64,000 nt of DNA from Malurus cyaneus samueli (lineage: Eukaryota > Chordata > Aves > Passeriformes > Maluridae). The stretch lies in assembly GCA_009741485.1 (NCBI GenBank), contig CM019220.1, positions 31,750,185 through 31,814,184 on the forward strand, read 5' to 3'. A program made the translations under genes and the position numbers. The notes under the pieces were generated by a model that did no database searches, had not been told where the DNA came from, and was given only the letters and a program-made list of their open reading frames with translations. How positions within the stretch are numbered: the stretch's first letter is position 1; each line of letters opens with the position of its first letter. Of this stretch, positions 39,211-53,235 are shown piece after piece.

Positions 39211-39248
39211 TTTAAACCTTTAAAGTTTAAAACTTTAAAAGGTTTAAA
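39211..39248. repeat. AT-rich inverted repeat (hairpin), 18-bp arms
   Basis: The left arm TTTAAACCTTTAAAGTTT (39211-39228) is followed directly by its reverse complement with one extra A on each of two sides (39229-39248). This gives an almost loopless hairpin, or cruciform in DNA. A further partial copy, ACCTTTAAACC, follows at 39249-39259. It is too A/T-only and too short for a microRNA precursor. Confidence 0.85.
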
Positions 39249-39259
39249 ACCTTTAAACC

Positions 39260-42229
39260 ATCACTCATTTTCAAAACCTCATCTTGTGAGCATCCTCTGA
39301 CCATGCTACAGAACAAGGAAAAGAGGAGAAAGCTGAGAAATTTTAGGAGGGAGAACTCATGCTCTGAACACATTTGAAATTTGTTACATGCTAAAGAAGT
39401 AGTTTCAAGAATTAATTTCAACAGAAAACAACTGGAGCATTTGAAAGCTATGCTTTATCATCACAATTCCATAACAATGTCTGAAACCCAGACTGACTTC
39501 CATCCTCAATCCAGAAGGCAGAGGTCAGCTCCTACCAGCCAAAATTAATCACACTCTCAGATCAGTCAGATCAAAGTTGGGATCTCACAACACTTTAGAA
39601 CAGGGAAGACAGAGGGCAACAAAAAAGCACAACAGTTGAACAGAGCATTCATGAGTTTTCTGAATTGCTAAACATTTCCAGATAAAAAGCCTCAACTTGT
39701 ACAGCTTAGTTTGTGACTCCCATTTGATTGACAGAAGAGGAGACAGCAGGAGACAGTAAAAGTAGTTTTCAATTCAACTGGAATAACAATGAGTGAGGTG
39801 AAGCAGAGAGTCTCGCTCACTTTCACCAACTTAATGTCAAATCCAGGCCACTGCTTCCCCTGCCAGACATTAGCCCACATTATATGATTCAGTTCTTTCA
39901 TTATTAATGAGGCAGAGCAAAAGAAATCATGGCACAAATACTACTATGCTACCTTATCTTTGGGGCCCTGACTGCTGCCCACGTGGTTTGTTTGCCTTTG
40001 TATGGAAAATTTCCAAAATCTACCCACATAAGCTATCTTGTGAGAAAGCACAGAAGTCAACCTTGCTCCTTGAACACAATTCCCTTTCTGTCTTCTCAAC
40101 ACTGTTTGCTTTGAACTAATGACATATTTGAGAATAAACATTCGTAGCTCCAAACTTCATACGTAGTTACCTCAGTGTGTGACCAGCAAGGTCTATTCCA
40201 CCCCTGAGGTTCTTGGACTGCTGGTGGGAATGTCCCACTGACTAGAAATAATGAGATGTTTCTTCTCAAGAGAGGGAGAATTGGTGGCAGTGGTTAGGGA
40301 AGCAGGGCCTGGACCCATTCCTGATCAGCAGTTTAGTGATGAACTCTTTCCACCATGTGAAAGAACATCTGCTGTGTTTTGCCAGGACCTGAAGAAAGCA
40401 GTAAAACCTTCTCAATGTCATGGTTCAGGGAAGGAACAAAGGTTATACCAACTGGCACAGAAGCATCAAGAACTAGTGAGACAGCTCATATAAGAGTTGA
40501 TTTAAGATGTTGTAATATTGTTTTCCAAATCAGAAATACAATACAACCTTCGAAAGAAGGCAAGATTAAGCCTCAATTGATACCTTGATATGTGATAACT
40601 TGCTCACACTATTGTTCTCTGTAGAAAATTTCCAGGCTCTGTTTCTGTTCTGCCTTTTGTTGTACTAGTCCTGGCATTACTCCAGCTGTATTTTGACATA
40701 CGTAGTGTCATATTAAACACCGCATTTTGAAAGCAGCTTCAAAATCATTCCATTTGCAGCAGAAGCACAATACAAGATTACACTTGAGAGTTGTACCTCT
40801 CAGAGTGGATCAGTTTGGAAAAAATTTACTCCCAGCTTAACAATATTTCATGGAGGTGCATATGCTGCTTACAATACCCCTCATTCTTAAAGATAACATT
40901 AGCTGTCACATGAAGTGCTCATGTGCTGTATTTCAATTTTGTACAGAGTACTACAAAACATAAAATTATTACTGCTCAGTATATGAACAAATCTGCTTAC
41001 CGTTCTTTTAAAGCTACCTTGCTAAAACTACACCATCTACACATGTATCTTTTCACTCATACAATGTGGAAGTAAGTAGACACGAATTTTCAGTGCTCCT
41101 GCTGAATGGGCTTCTCATTCTTCTTCTGAACTAGTACCTGTCCATCTAGAAGAACAGGCAGCTGTCGCTTGATCAACTTTATTTGTACATCTAGGCAAGC
41201 AGGACAGAATGTCATGGAGTATGTCAAGTTAACAGATAACTATGGTCATTTTCAGATGAACAAAGGCAACCAAAACCATCCACCATATTGCATTCCCCAA
41301 GTTTGTCACCAAAAAGTTAGGTAATGCTAATACACCAGGAATAGTCACACAGATCTGATTTCATGGACCACTGATCCTTCAATATCAGAAATTATATTGG
41401 AAAAAAAAAACCTATTTATACAAAATTGTCTGTCACAGTGCAGAATACCTCAATTACAGAATGTCCTTGCTATTAAGTGCAGCAAACTGATATGCAGCTT
41501 ACATTGAACACAGCAGATTCATTTAAACTTGCAGCTAACATCATGAGCATGACATGAAGAAACTGTATTTTTACTAATTACAAAGTTAGTAAAGCACTCC
41601 TTAGTGTGTAAAATAATACAGTTAACAAATAACCAGTTGGTAGCTATATCATGTTCCCCCTTTCTTACAATGTTTATATTTAAATAATTTCATCTTCAGA
41701 TGACCAGAGAAGATTCTTGCAGGTACAAGGCTTGTTGGGAGGAAAAGAAATCCCTGAACTTAGTCATTAATAACAAATTAAACTAAACCTTATTATCATA
41801 CACAAAAATGAACATTTCCTAGCTTTTAACCAGGTACGGAGAATGTAAAGGACAGTATATGTCAGTTCTAGTCCTGTCCTTCAGGAAGGACTGGCATTTG
41901 GTTGTGACAGCTGTCAAATATCGTGATACCAGAATAAAGCTATTCACAGGGGTTTTAAAATTATATAAATTATTCTAAACATGGCTGGGTGCAGAAAGAC
42001 AAGTGTTTAACAGTTAAAAACGTCATTGAAGAGATCGAGACAGAAAGTGAGTATCAAGAAATACTTAGAAACTAGCAGCACTGCCATCCCCATAAAAGAT
42101 TAGATGGAAAATAAGGATATTTCACACACACAACATTCACCAAAGGTACACCCTTTCCTTGTGTCCTCCCAAATGCCCAATGCATGGAGTCACCAGGAGG
42201 ATAAAGAACGCAGCAAAGCTCATCACATT
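39260..42229. other. Intronic stretch without recognised features
   Basis: This is AT-rich unique intron with open frames of at most about 80 codons. I see no repeat family or RNA gene. Confidence 0.65.
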
Positions 42230-42960
42230 AAAGCAAGAGGTGCCAGACAATTCCTGAACCTGTGCCATGTGATACACCCCCATTATTTTCCATTCCATTC
42301 CTTCCAGCAACATCCTGAAAACCACTCCCATTGCAGGCTGTTTCAGCAGCCACAAAGACAGCCTCAACCACAAGTGAAAGATTATGTTCAGAGTTTATTT
42401 TTCCCTTCTGGCAAGGGTAAAAGCTGGTGCAATGGCCCAGCAGGAGCTGTTCGAAACAGCGATGGAGGACACCTTGACCACAGCTGGAAATACCTGGTGC
42501 ACGGGGAGCAAAAATGCAGGCATGGGGGAACACAGTGAGGCTGTACCTGTGAGCTGTGCCAAAACCTGCCTCTAGCAGGGTGCCTACAGGAGGTACCAGA
42601 CACCTCTGAGAGAGGGTGCATCTCCTGAACGTCCCACAACACGGCAGCCACCACAGCGGGGTCACGGGACCGAGTCAATGCCACAGCCAGGACAAGAGCT
42701 CGGGGTATGCAGCCACCCCACCCCTGTGACCATGTGCCCACTTGGGGGTGGGTGGAGGCCAAGCACAGCCACCACAGTGAAGAAGCCGAGAAAGACATCC
42801 AGAAGGAGTCAGCTGAAAAGCAGAGCTATGCTTTATGTGTCACTACAGCACCACTCTCTACCCAGCTCATTTCTGTACCTGATCTCAGTATGCCCTATCC
42901 CAAAAGGCACCCTGGTCTTTTCAGAGGATGAACTCTGAACACCCACCCTTTGTAAAACCT
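42230..42960. other. GC-richer patch, open in several frames, unidentified
   Basis: The sequence is clearly GC-richer than its surroundings and keeps frames open on both strands: 144 codons at 42104-42538 (plus), and 145 at 42228-42665 and 136 at 42388-42798 (minus). None of the peptides looks like a known domain; they are rich in His, Gln, Cys and Pro as GC-rich noncoding DNA usually gives. It could be an old LTR or other degraded repeat. There is no support for a gene. Confidence 0.35.
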
Positions 42961-45900
42961 TTTTCACCCTCTCCAAGGTGCCTCATCACGGCCAGCTGCC
43001 AGCACCAGGGTGCTTCCTCCAGCATGCTTTGTTAGCATAAGGAAATTACCAGGCACGAAGTTAAAAGCAAGACCAAGATCTGTCTGTATTGTCATCATGC
43101 ATGCTCAAGACACAGTCGATTTCAACAGTGTGTTTTAGTAATCCCCACATTAAATTAAAGACAAAGTTAGAAATTAGGGGTAATCTTCCAAAATTCTAAA
43201 TACAATTTGTATTAAATTACTCATCTGGTTTAATACTTCAGTACAAAACCTCCAAGAGATGCTCCACCAGCACAGCGATTCCAGCCCAAGGAGCTCATGC
43301 CAACAGACATATATGAAATGCAAACAAGGCTGTCTCTTGAGCATTCCCAGGATCAGGAGCCAATATCCAAGGGGGAAACGCTAGTCTGCTCAAGGTAATG
43401 GCAACATTCCCATAGATGTTGGTGGAGCCAAGCTTTTATGTCTGCACATATTAAAGGTAGTTCCTGAATGGGAGTAATATTTGCCATTATTGTTATAGAC
43501 AGCTTACATAAACCTAGTAAGCTGTGTTGGGGGTTAAAAATGCCAGGAAGGTTTCATTAAGGTATTTTGTGAGAGGTTCATTGTGAAAAGTGATATTCAA
43601 AGAAATTGCTAAACAACCAGAGAAGAGATATTTCTGCTTATCTCACGAGCGAACAACTATATTTTTAGTTAGTTCTGGAGGGCTGCTATGTCGGTGAGCA
43701 GAAGATAAATGCATTTCTTCTGCTTTCTGCACACTTCTTCTGAACCTGCACATACTTTATAAACAGATTGTAGAGCAACAACACATATGCAGGGAGTTTA
43801 TACCAGGCATGTAAAACAGATGGCCCCACAAACCCCAGACATCCCTCCAAGGCTTTACTTTGTCCTCCAATGTCATCTTCACCTTGAAAGGTGAAACAGA
43901 AATCAAAGACAAGGAGCAATGAATGTCTTTCAGAAGATCAATATTCCCCCTAACTTGTTCCTCCAAGTAAAAAGAAGCCTCTGCATCCTCTGATAGCATG
44001 CCAGGCCAGCTGGTCTCAGAAATCCCAGACTCATACCAGAACAGCACATGTTAAGGCACAAGTTATTCCATGGAGCAGTTTAGACCAAGGTGCTCATAAG
44101 CAGTTCAGAATGCAGCATCACTGCTCATGTGGGAACAGCCTGGGGCAAGAGGCTGGCAGCAAGGCATCCAAACTTCTGCACAAGTTGTTTCCTTCACTGG
44201 CTTTCAGGGTCTCAAATTTATATTTTGCATACACGTGTCCAAAGGTTGCAAAGAGATGCTGTGCGAACTAAAATACTGTCACCTTTTCAGCACAGCCCTC
44301 AGGAGGAAAATAACTGTGCTTTAAATGAGAGGGAAGACAGACACTGGAAATAAAACAGATAGGACTAATTAAAGTGAAATCACACAGCTGTAAGGCATCT
44401 TGCTGGACTGGCTATGTTGGAGCATCACTCAGTTTTGGGAGTTCCTTCAGCAGGCAGTGCTTGAGCCAGCAGAGGGAACTGATCCTCTCTTCCCTGGCTC
44501 CTAGGGACTATGGAGTAGGAGCCCTGGCTGGTTTGGGGCAGCCAGTTTCAGATAATCCAGGCCTTCTATGCACTATTCACAAAAATTCCTGCAATGACAT
44601 AATAAAACTCACAAGCTTATCACTATTTTAGTCCTAACTTCTTTTATTACAGCACTGAGGGACTGAATTTCTAATTTATATCTGTATATTGAACACATTC
44701 CTGAAATTAACAACACTTACCTTTTAGAGACGGGATATGGCTTTACTGCTGTTTTAAGCCACACACCCAAATAAATTCTTTTCAATAAAAAGTTAACATT
44801 TTTAGAAACCAAATTGCAACTATAAAAGTAGGTGCCTTCTAATGGCATGACAAAGTGCTTCACACACACATTTTAGCACCAGATACTTTAAAGCCAGACA
44901 GGATACAAAATACAAGGCACAGTATTTTATGGCATGTGATAGAGAATGACTTTCAATGAGGAATTTCTTTGCTGAAATGGTTTCAACTAGGAAACAGAGG
45001 AAACCACCTGGAAGCTAGGCCGTTTAAAAAGTACTGGAGTGTAAAACCCTCCCTGGCACACACGTGTGCAGTCACACGAAGCATTCCTCATTTAACAAGA
45101 AATACCTAGCTCTGCCTCACCACACCTTCCATCTGGGTGCTGGTTTTAAGGACACATGTTAAGCTGACACCCCTGGCCAGAGCAGTTTGCCCACAGGCCA
45201 TCAGCAGGGGCCCCCTCTCTCTACAGAAACCCTGCAAGGCACCAATGGTGCCAAGAGCACAAGCCAAGCAAAATCAGAGCTGACAGAAAATAAAGCAAAA
45301 AAATAGCTTCAGAAGACAAGACTACAGCAGGAGAAAAATTCAAAGAAAGTAAACAGATGAAAATAATTATAAAACTATTTCAGAGACAGTCTTTTGGTGG
45401 TTTAAAAGGAGGCAAGACAAAATTCAGGAAGGGAAAAGCAAAGGCAGCCAAAGGGTCGCAGCTACCCTGATAACAAGGAGAGAAATGTCACAGGGGATCA
45501 ATACACTGAATTAAATAACCATTTGAAGCCGGGACAAGGAGGGAAAGATGGTGTTTTTATGAAAGATTCAAGCATTGCCAATACAAAGAGAGTAACTCCA
45601 AACCAGTGTGTACTGGCTTTAACAATCTCTGGAGGAATACAGTAACAGAGGAAGAAACAGCACCATTCCTTTTCAAACACCGGCTTCACCTAAAGCCTTG
45701 CAGCCCCAGAACTGCCAACACTGGGGTCACTGGTTGCAATGTAAGCTTGTAGGGAAGTCAGGGTCTCCTTGAACACTAGGAAAGTGTGGCTGCTTGTGTG
45801 CAAACCTACACCTTTATAAAACCAGATGGGAATTCATTCTACGTTCATGGGGAGGATGAAGATCAACACTGAACCCTCCATGCTGAGGTGGACCAGTCAC

Positions 45901-48900
45901 TGAAAAGACAATTCCTAATATTTGAACAAGGAAATGCTATAAGCATAATGCCTGTATTGCTTCTTCTCAATGGAAACACAGCAGTGTTTCCACACATTCC
46001 TGTTCTCTACTCCAGTTCCCCCAGGAGATCCTTCTGTTTGGAACAAGCAGCTGCAGTGGTTTCATTAGGAACTGATTGGAATGGGAAAGAGATCAATGAG
46101 CTCAAATGCTTTCAAGAATGCATTAAATCTATCTGTGAGACCCAGCCAATCCACTGAGGTAAAGGTAAAGTTTAAAATGTGGTTTGAGAGCATGGACTTC
46201 AAAGAAAGCACTAGCATCAGCCACAGAGAGCTCCTGCATTATCACAAAGGCTTCTCAAATCACAAAATAACCTGTCCCAGGTATTTGAGGCACATGGAAA
46301 TCACATTGCTTACTGTTCTTCTCCTCATCTAACTCGTCCTTTGTTTTCAAGATTAGATTTAATTCTCTTCTACTTGAAGGCCTCTCAAGCAATTATAGTG
46401 CATGTTCTGCAACCATGAGAAACAGGTAACTGTACTCTCCAATCTGCTGTGCATAGAAATCTGTTCTCTTAAATCCCTTAAGTCACTGTTCCTTTCAGAC
46501 GGAATTTATTATAAAGTTAGATAGGAGCCAAATATATCAAACCTTTAAAATCCATACAAGCAGCAGAAATTCTGGTTTGTCTAGCTGCAGCCAGAAGAAT
46601 AAAATATTCAAAATTCCGAATATATAACAAATATCATAAGAAGTTAACTCCTTCATCTGGCAAGCCATTAAGCATAAGAACCTTTTTCAAGGAGGAAATT
46701 TGATACAAAGAAATCTATGTCACACCCTAATATTAAAATTTCCATTCAATCATCCTTCAGATTCCTAACAGAATCAAAATGTCCATAACAGACAGCTCTT
46801 TTAGACCTCGTAAGAAGAAACGTCCTGACCAGAAAACATCACCTTATCTCTTCCCTTCCATTCATTCATCTGTCTTGTAACATGCTGAAAATATTTGTAC
46901 TGGAATGCAAGAAAGCAACTTTAGTGCACCATTTAAGGATTAAAAATGCTTCTGAAGAGTCAGTATCTACAAGTCATTGCTACCTTATAATGCTGGGTAG
47001 ATTCAGATGCTGTCAAATTCCTTACATATTTTAAAGTACATTTATTTTCCTTCAGTTTTATATCTTTTGCTAAACTAGACAGTGGCATACTTTTCCCCTT
47101 TGCATGCTGAAACTGGAATTGCTTGCCTTGGCAACAAAATTTTTATCCATGCCAAAAGTGTCAGTTTTCCTGAATTATTGACCAAGTTTGCTGCATGGCA
47201 AAAGATTGATCAGAAAGCTGAATCACTGGCAGAAAGAGTACCCTTCTGAGGGTCTGCAAAGAAGAGTCATGAGAAGGAAATGGTGAAGATAGAGTGGGTT
47301 CTTTTATCAGCTTCCCAATTCAGAAACAGTTGAAAATTGCCCAGGTGTCAGCCTCTGTCATCACATTCATACAAGGAACAAGCCTAGCACTTACTGTTCC
47401 CTATTATTCCCCTCGCAGCTGGAGTGGTTTGCAAAAGCCCAGGGCCTTTACAGGGTATTTTCTGTCGGTGGTGTAGATGCAAGTTTCAAAAATGTGCACC
47501 AAGTCCCATTTCCCTGAACAGAGTAGAAAAATCAACAGCAGAGATTTCATTTCTCAGAAGCCACGAGAGTCCAAGAATCTACAGAAATTCTGTCATGCCA
47601 GAGATTTCCGGGAACAAGACATTTGTGACTTTTTAACATCACAATCCTCCTTCTCTTATGTTATCAGAAAGGCTGGATGCCATTAAATACAGGGGAGTTC
47701 AAATGCTGCTGAGGTTTGGGGAACCAGGATGCAGCTCACCATACTTAGAACTCTTAAAACATGAATCAACTATAACAAATGTTATTGTAGTTTCAAAATC
47801 TGAAATAATACTAGCCTTGCCACCCCTCTGAATCTCTGTAAGAAAAAAATAAAGATATGGGCCCTTATTAGGATTAACACTTGTTTCCATGCTTTTCTGT
47901 GGTTTTTTTGAAATTACCTTAATATCATCTAGATACCTGTATAAGCTGTCCAACTGCTTTTTATACTTCACAGGGTTGACATTACACTAATTCCCAGGCT
48001 CCTCACTTCTCCCCTTTTAAAACTAGCATACATTTGCCTGTCTCCAGTTTTGTATCTTTCCCATCCTTCACATACTCAAAAATAATGTAAAATTTCAGAC
48101 TGCCATGGCTATTTTACATTCCCGTTTTCCAGCCTTTTCTGATTTCATCCATTACTTGTATACTTTCCACATCATATAACTGATGTTCGGCATCATTTAT
48201 CGTCTTCAACTTAAATCTAACATATTCATAAAATTACTTGCATTTTGTTTTAAGAGAAAAAATATGGGCTGTTTATAAGGTCAAAATGAATGGAGAAAAA
48301 CCTCCTCATGAAACCATCAGAAATGACAAACCACAAATGACATATGATACCTAAAATCATTGAATACTAATGACTCTTGGTCGTACTGCCACCAGCTCAG
48401 ATTTTTTGGTGGTGTCAGGAGAAAATGATCCTAGTTCTTCTGAAGCTCAGAATGAAGGGGATGATGAAACTTCAGCAGAGATCCAAGGGATTTTTATCAG
48501 CACACCCAAGGGAAGGACTGTTGCAAAGGGAGCTTTAACTACTACTTTCATCTGACTTCACAGCACTGAAGACACTCTGGCAGTTGGCAAAAAAAGGGAA
48601 AGAGAGAGACTGTGCTGGAAACATAAAAGGGGGTAAAATCAAGGAGTAAAGTCCAACATGTGGACTCTGTGACATAAGCTGGGCATAGGTGAAAGCACAG
48701 ACCATCTTCCACCACACTCTGAAAACACGAGAGGGATGAGGAAGGAAAAATTGTGCCAATATACAGGTAAGAGAGAGAGAGCTTCTCAAAACAATGAATA
48801 ACAGGCATGGCTCTGCAGAAAACCATGGCTGAGGCAACTCAGAAATCCAGAAAAACATGTTAAGGATCTATATATGTACTATGTAGTGCATATCTTGAAA

Positions 48901-51900
48901 CATATGTGTGTGGGACCATCGGCCATAGGCTGTAACCACCAGCTTTGGGGTTAATAAGAAGAGGTGTCAGCTGACTTCTGTTTCCCAGAGCAGGTAGTAA
49001 AAAAGAGGAAAAATAAAAAGAACAGTTGTTTTTCTATTATTTAAGAATTATTACCTTCCTTTGTATCAAATACAGAAGCTGTGTGGCTGCAGCAGAAAAA
49101 TCTCATTTGCAGAAAAGAGATTAGCTGCACCATCACTTTCCTCTGCCCTGAGATCTAAAGTGAAAATCTCTTCCTCCCTCCTTCCCTTCTACACTCTCAG
49201 GCCCCTAAAATTACTTGCATCATCATAAACGGTTAAGAGCACTCCATTACATGTTCAGATTCCACAGTTCTTGCTCACCTATTTTTGATCATCTATTTGG
49301 TTGTTATATCTTGTGGTAGTGTAATAAACTACTCTTGTATTAGCTATGTGCTAAACAGGCACTAAGACTAATAGCCTAGATGGCAGAGAGAGGAAAGATG
49401 AAGGATTACACTTACACCATGCAGTTACTTAAAAAAAAAAAAAAAAAAAAAAAAAAGAAAAGAAAGAAGATAGTTTTTGCTACACCTCTAAGTTAAATTA
49501 ACTTCAAGAATAAAACCAGGGCATACAAACTCACACACCAGCAGAAACAAAACAGTTGTTTTCTCTCATTTCTGTCATATTGGAGCAACTGAGACTCACC
49601 AAACTGGCTCTTGCTGGGCACTGCTCTTGGCAAACTTAAAGCATTCCCATGGCTCAGACATTTGAATTCTTCTGTGACAATCTACAGTGACCCCAGACAT
49701 GGAAGTGGTTCAAGGGACATAAAAAAAGCAGGTAAACCAGATGATTAAAAATGTACAGTGCCAGGTTAGAAACCCACCCTTCACATTAATATGTACACTG
49801 AGCCAACAAAAGGATGGCCACTCCAAAAGGCCGAGACAGTTTCTAAGTATCACATATTCAGAAAAATGACAAGATCTATTTGGAGAGTGGAGTGGTATAG
49901 AGATGGAATGTTTTTCTCTCTGAAGGTATGCTGAATCTTGTTCATTTTCCCATTTTTGAACTACCTTTCAAATTATTAAAGAAACACACAAGCAAAACCC
50001 AGTTCTGTACAAAGTCTAAATTAGAGCTGATGAATGTAACTCTTCATTATCACACAAATTCCTAACTTCCTGGCAGTCCTATAGGATTAACCTGAACGAA
50101 ACCATTGATGCAAGAGCACTTCTTATGACCAGCACTGCAGCACTCACCCAAAGGCTTCCACCTTCTACCTGGCAGTGACAGAAAGCCTAAGTGACACAGT
50201 GACCCATGTAAGGTCTGTCAGAGACATGGAAAAAAATGACCTGCGGGACCTGTGCTCAGTCATCCTCTTCAGCATCAACTTTGAGGGAAATTTCTATGTA
50301 AACGAGGCAGGTATCAGACAAACCAAACCTTTCCAGCCTGTAGCACTGCAGAGATTCTGCACAGCACTTCCTATGTAAGCAGCACAGTTAATTAACTCTG
50401 TGTTGATTAATGGTGCTCTCTCACATCAAGAATTTATTGAGTCTGTTATTATGTACGAGGTCATAATTGCCAAACAGCCACAGCTAAATACCATTCCTTG
50501 CAGTCTACCCCTTAAGCATCGTAATGTAAAATTAATTGGTACTTGTTTGTTAATTAATATGAAATATTTTAAACCATGCAACATAAAACCTACCATTGCT
50601 CTTTTCTGAACAGACATGAATGAACAGAACCATTTAAATGCCTTGGGAAGAACCTCCTCTTTGAAATTAGGGTGGGATGGGGGGATGTCTGTGTTCTTTG
50701 TGGGGCTTTTCTGTGCTCAGGCATTTACCAAAAGCACTATTCTTGAATAATTAGTTAGCAACTATTCTAGTTCCATGGTGCACTAAGACCAGCAAACTAT
50801 GCTCTTATGCAAGAATACGAGCGCCCACACCAAAATACCTCTTTCAGATAGTTATTTTGGAGTAGCTGTTTCAGTAAATTTCCAAGCACAACGGAGATCA
50901 GCTCACAGCAAATGATCCAACTTTGCCTCAGCAGCAATGATCAAAAAGACACTTGAACTCCTTTGTCCCTTCTGGGATCTTTAAATCCAGGGTTAACCGC
51001 TGTTTAGGGGAAGGGCTGGCAGCATAACAAAGCAGACCCTCACTGTGAAAGAAACGCCCATAGCTTGGACCCCTAATCCTAAGGATGGGGAAGTAAAGGC
51101 TTTGCTCAGACAGGGCCCCTTCCCAGAAGCAGGACCTGGGCAGTCACTGACAATAAAGTAGCACTGACTTTACCCAGTCTGTGGCAGTTCCCCCACATCT
51201 CAAGGCAAGTCAGAGCCCAGGCATGCCTGGTGGTAGGGCAAGAAACCACAGACAGCACCCCAGGCTGGCTCTGCCACACAGGTAAGGAGGGCATCATGTC
51301 CCGGGAGTCCACCCTGGCAACACACCCCAACCAAGTAAAGCCCCTTCTACTCATATTTCCACAGGAGGTTTTACTAGCCTCTAAGGACTTGCTGGTAATA
51401 CAAAGCTTGTCTTCAATCACATTTGTTTCCCAAAAACGGGGTATGGGCAGGTTAAGCTAGGTCTGACTGGTTTTTCAACTTGGTAAAGAAAGACCTCAAC
51501 AGAGAGACAGCTTTTACATTGATTCCACTTGTCATGCTACGAATACCAGGGATCAGCACAACTCCACGGTGGAGTACAACATGCATGAATTTAAGCAGTA
51601 AGGCACAAGCAAGCAAACTCTCCTCTGGCTGAGCAAACTGTTTACCCCTCTGTAGAGCAAATTACCTAATTGGTGAAACATTTAACATGGCTTAAAAATA
51701 TTACTGCACGTGTTCAAGGTTCAATTAACATATGAGCTGAACACTTTGTTAAGAACAGGCAAAACATTTGGAGTGTTCTCTCCAAGCCTACTGCTTGAAA
51801 GCAAAGAAAATACATCAACATCAGGAAGCAGCATCAGGAATAAAACAAGTGCAATGCTATTGCTGGGATTTATCCACAGAGGTGAAGCAGTTACTTTCAC

Positions 51901-53149
51901 TGTGTGTATTTTTGGTGTTACCATATCCAAGCAAGTAGCAGTGCAATTCAGTCCAGCAGACTCTGAACAGCTCAAAATCTCATAGGGAAAGAAAACACAA
52001 AGAGATTTTGCTTCTTCTGTGGGTCTCAGCCTTCCGTGTTTGCTGGGTTCTGGACAGGTAGCTGGACAGAAGTCTTTGCAGAAGGCTTGCTCTATCTATG
52101 CTAGAGCTTTCTGGAGGCTTAAGGCACTGAATTACACGTGCTTGTTCAACCTCCTTTTAATTTTTGTCCCTTCCACAGAGCCAAATGAAGAATTCCCCAG
52201 ACAACTGTCTGAAAGTGTGCAGGACTTTAAAGGGTTGGAGACCATGTGTCTGCACGGAGTCATCCCTTAGGAGTCACAAAAGGGTTTTCAGACAGTTGTT
52301 TGGAGCTGTCTTCAGCCAGCCCCGCGGGAACAAGAAGTGCTGAAGATCATGTGCCCGCTCTGTGGTTTGCCGTCATTTGTATCTCCTTTTCCAGACAGCT
52401 CTCTGGTGAATCACATACCTGCCTTGGAGGGCACGAAGCAGTCATAAAAACCCATTAAAGATATGCAAACTCTACCCAGGAACAGGAACAAGGAGATCCC
52501 AAACTCAATCCCTGATTAATGTGAAAGCTGTGCCTATGCCTGTAGGAAGAGGATAAATGCAAGGCTTCTGTAACCAGCTACCCCAGGTAGGTAACTGCAC
52601 CTGCCAAGCCACAGTATGCAGGTGCCCCTGGGCTGCATGATCTCCCCACCAACAGTGGGCACATCCTCACAGAATGCAGGTCTGGATAATTCACTCTTGG
52701 AGCTACACAGGCTGCATGGCTGGTTTAGCTAGTCTCACCCTTCTCCATGGAGGAAGGCATTTACATGCCTTCAGCTCCATTTACAGAAAAGAACGCTCTC
52801 CTGGAAAGCAGGGGTGATGCACAAATTTACCAGTCTCCTTGAAAATGCTTCCAGAAGGAGCAAATTCTTGTAATTAGAAATTAAATTATATGTCTATAAA
52901 TATTTACCTGTAATAAGCAAAGCTTAGTGAGAAGACAAGGGGGGTGTTTCTGAATGGGTTTAAAATGCTTGCTTTGGAGTCAAGTGGATTATCTATGTTG
53001 GAATTGAATTTAAATGTATTGATCCCAAATTAAGGAGGTACCTAAAAGACTCAAAGATGGTCTGGGAATTAGCCAGCACTATGTTAAACCACAAACATTT
53101 CTGTTGAAGGACTGTGTTGCATCCTGGTAAATTCATAGAGTGTGTCAGC
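42961..53149. other. Intronic stretch with simple repeats only
   Basis: This is AT-rich unique intron with a poly(A) tract of 26 at 49431-49456 and a 14-base palindrome at 51217-51230. Open frames up to about 107 codons (48535-48858, minus) have no recognisable content. No gene, tRNA or named transposon is seen. Confidence 0.65.
49431..49456. repeat. Poly(A) tract, 26 bases, with purine tail
   Basis: An unbroken run of 26 A is followed by GAAAAGAAAGAAGA. No retrocopy is recognised upstream, so it is treated as a simple repeat. Confidence 0.95.
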
Positions 53150-53235
53150 TGAGACAGTTTAATGGTGTTTTTAACAGCTGGACTCAATGATCTTAAGCGT
53201 TTTTCTTACCTAAATGATTTTACGATTCTAAGACT
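53150..53235 (+). mobile_element. Diverged CR1 LINE 3' end, plus orientation
   Basis: The sequence has GGACTCAATGATCTTAAGCG, then TTTTTCTTACCTAAATGATT and TTACGATTCTAAG. This is the usual CR1 tail order: a GGACTCGATGATCTTAA-type motif, a pyrimidine stretch ending in ACCTAAATGATT, then ATTCTA units. The part from 53,040 (GGAGGTACCTAAAAGACTC) may belong to the same copy, but the middle is too diverged to be sure. Confidence 0.7.

Noticed and set aside
14909..49456. Long poly(A) runs as possible tails of retrocopied genes
   Set aside because: No recognisable gene sequence precedes any of the runs at 14909, 28687, 34465 or 49431.
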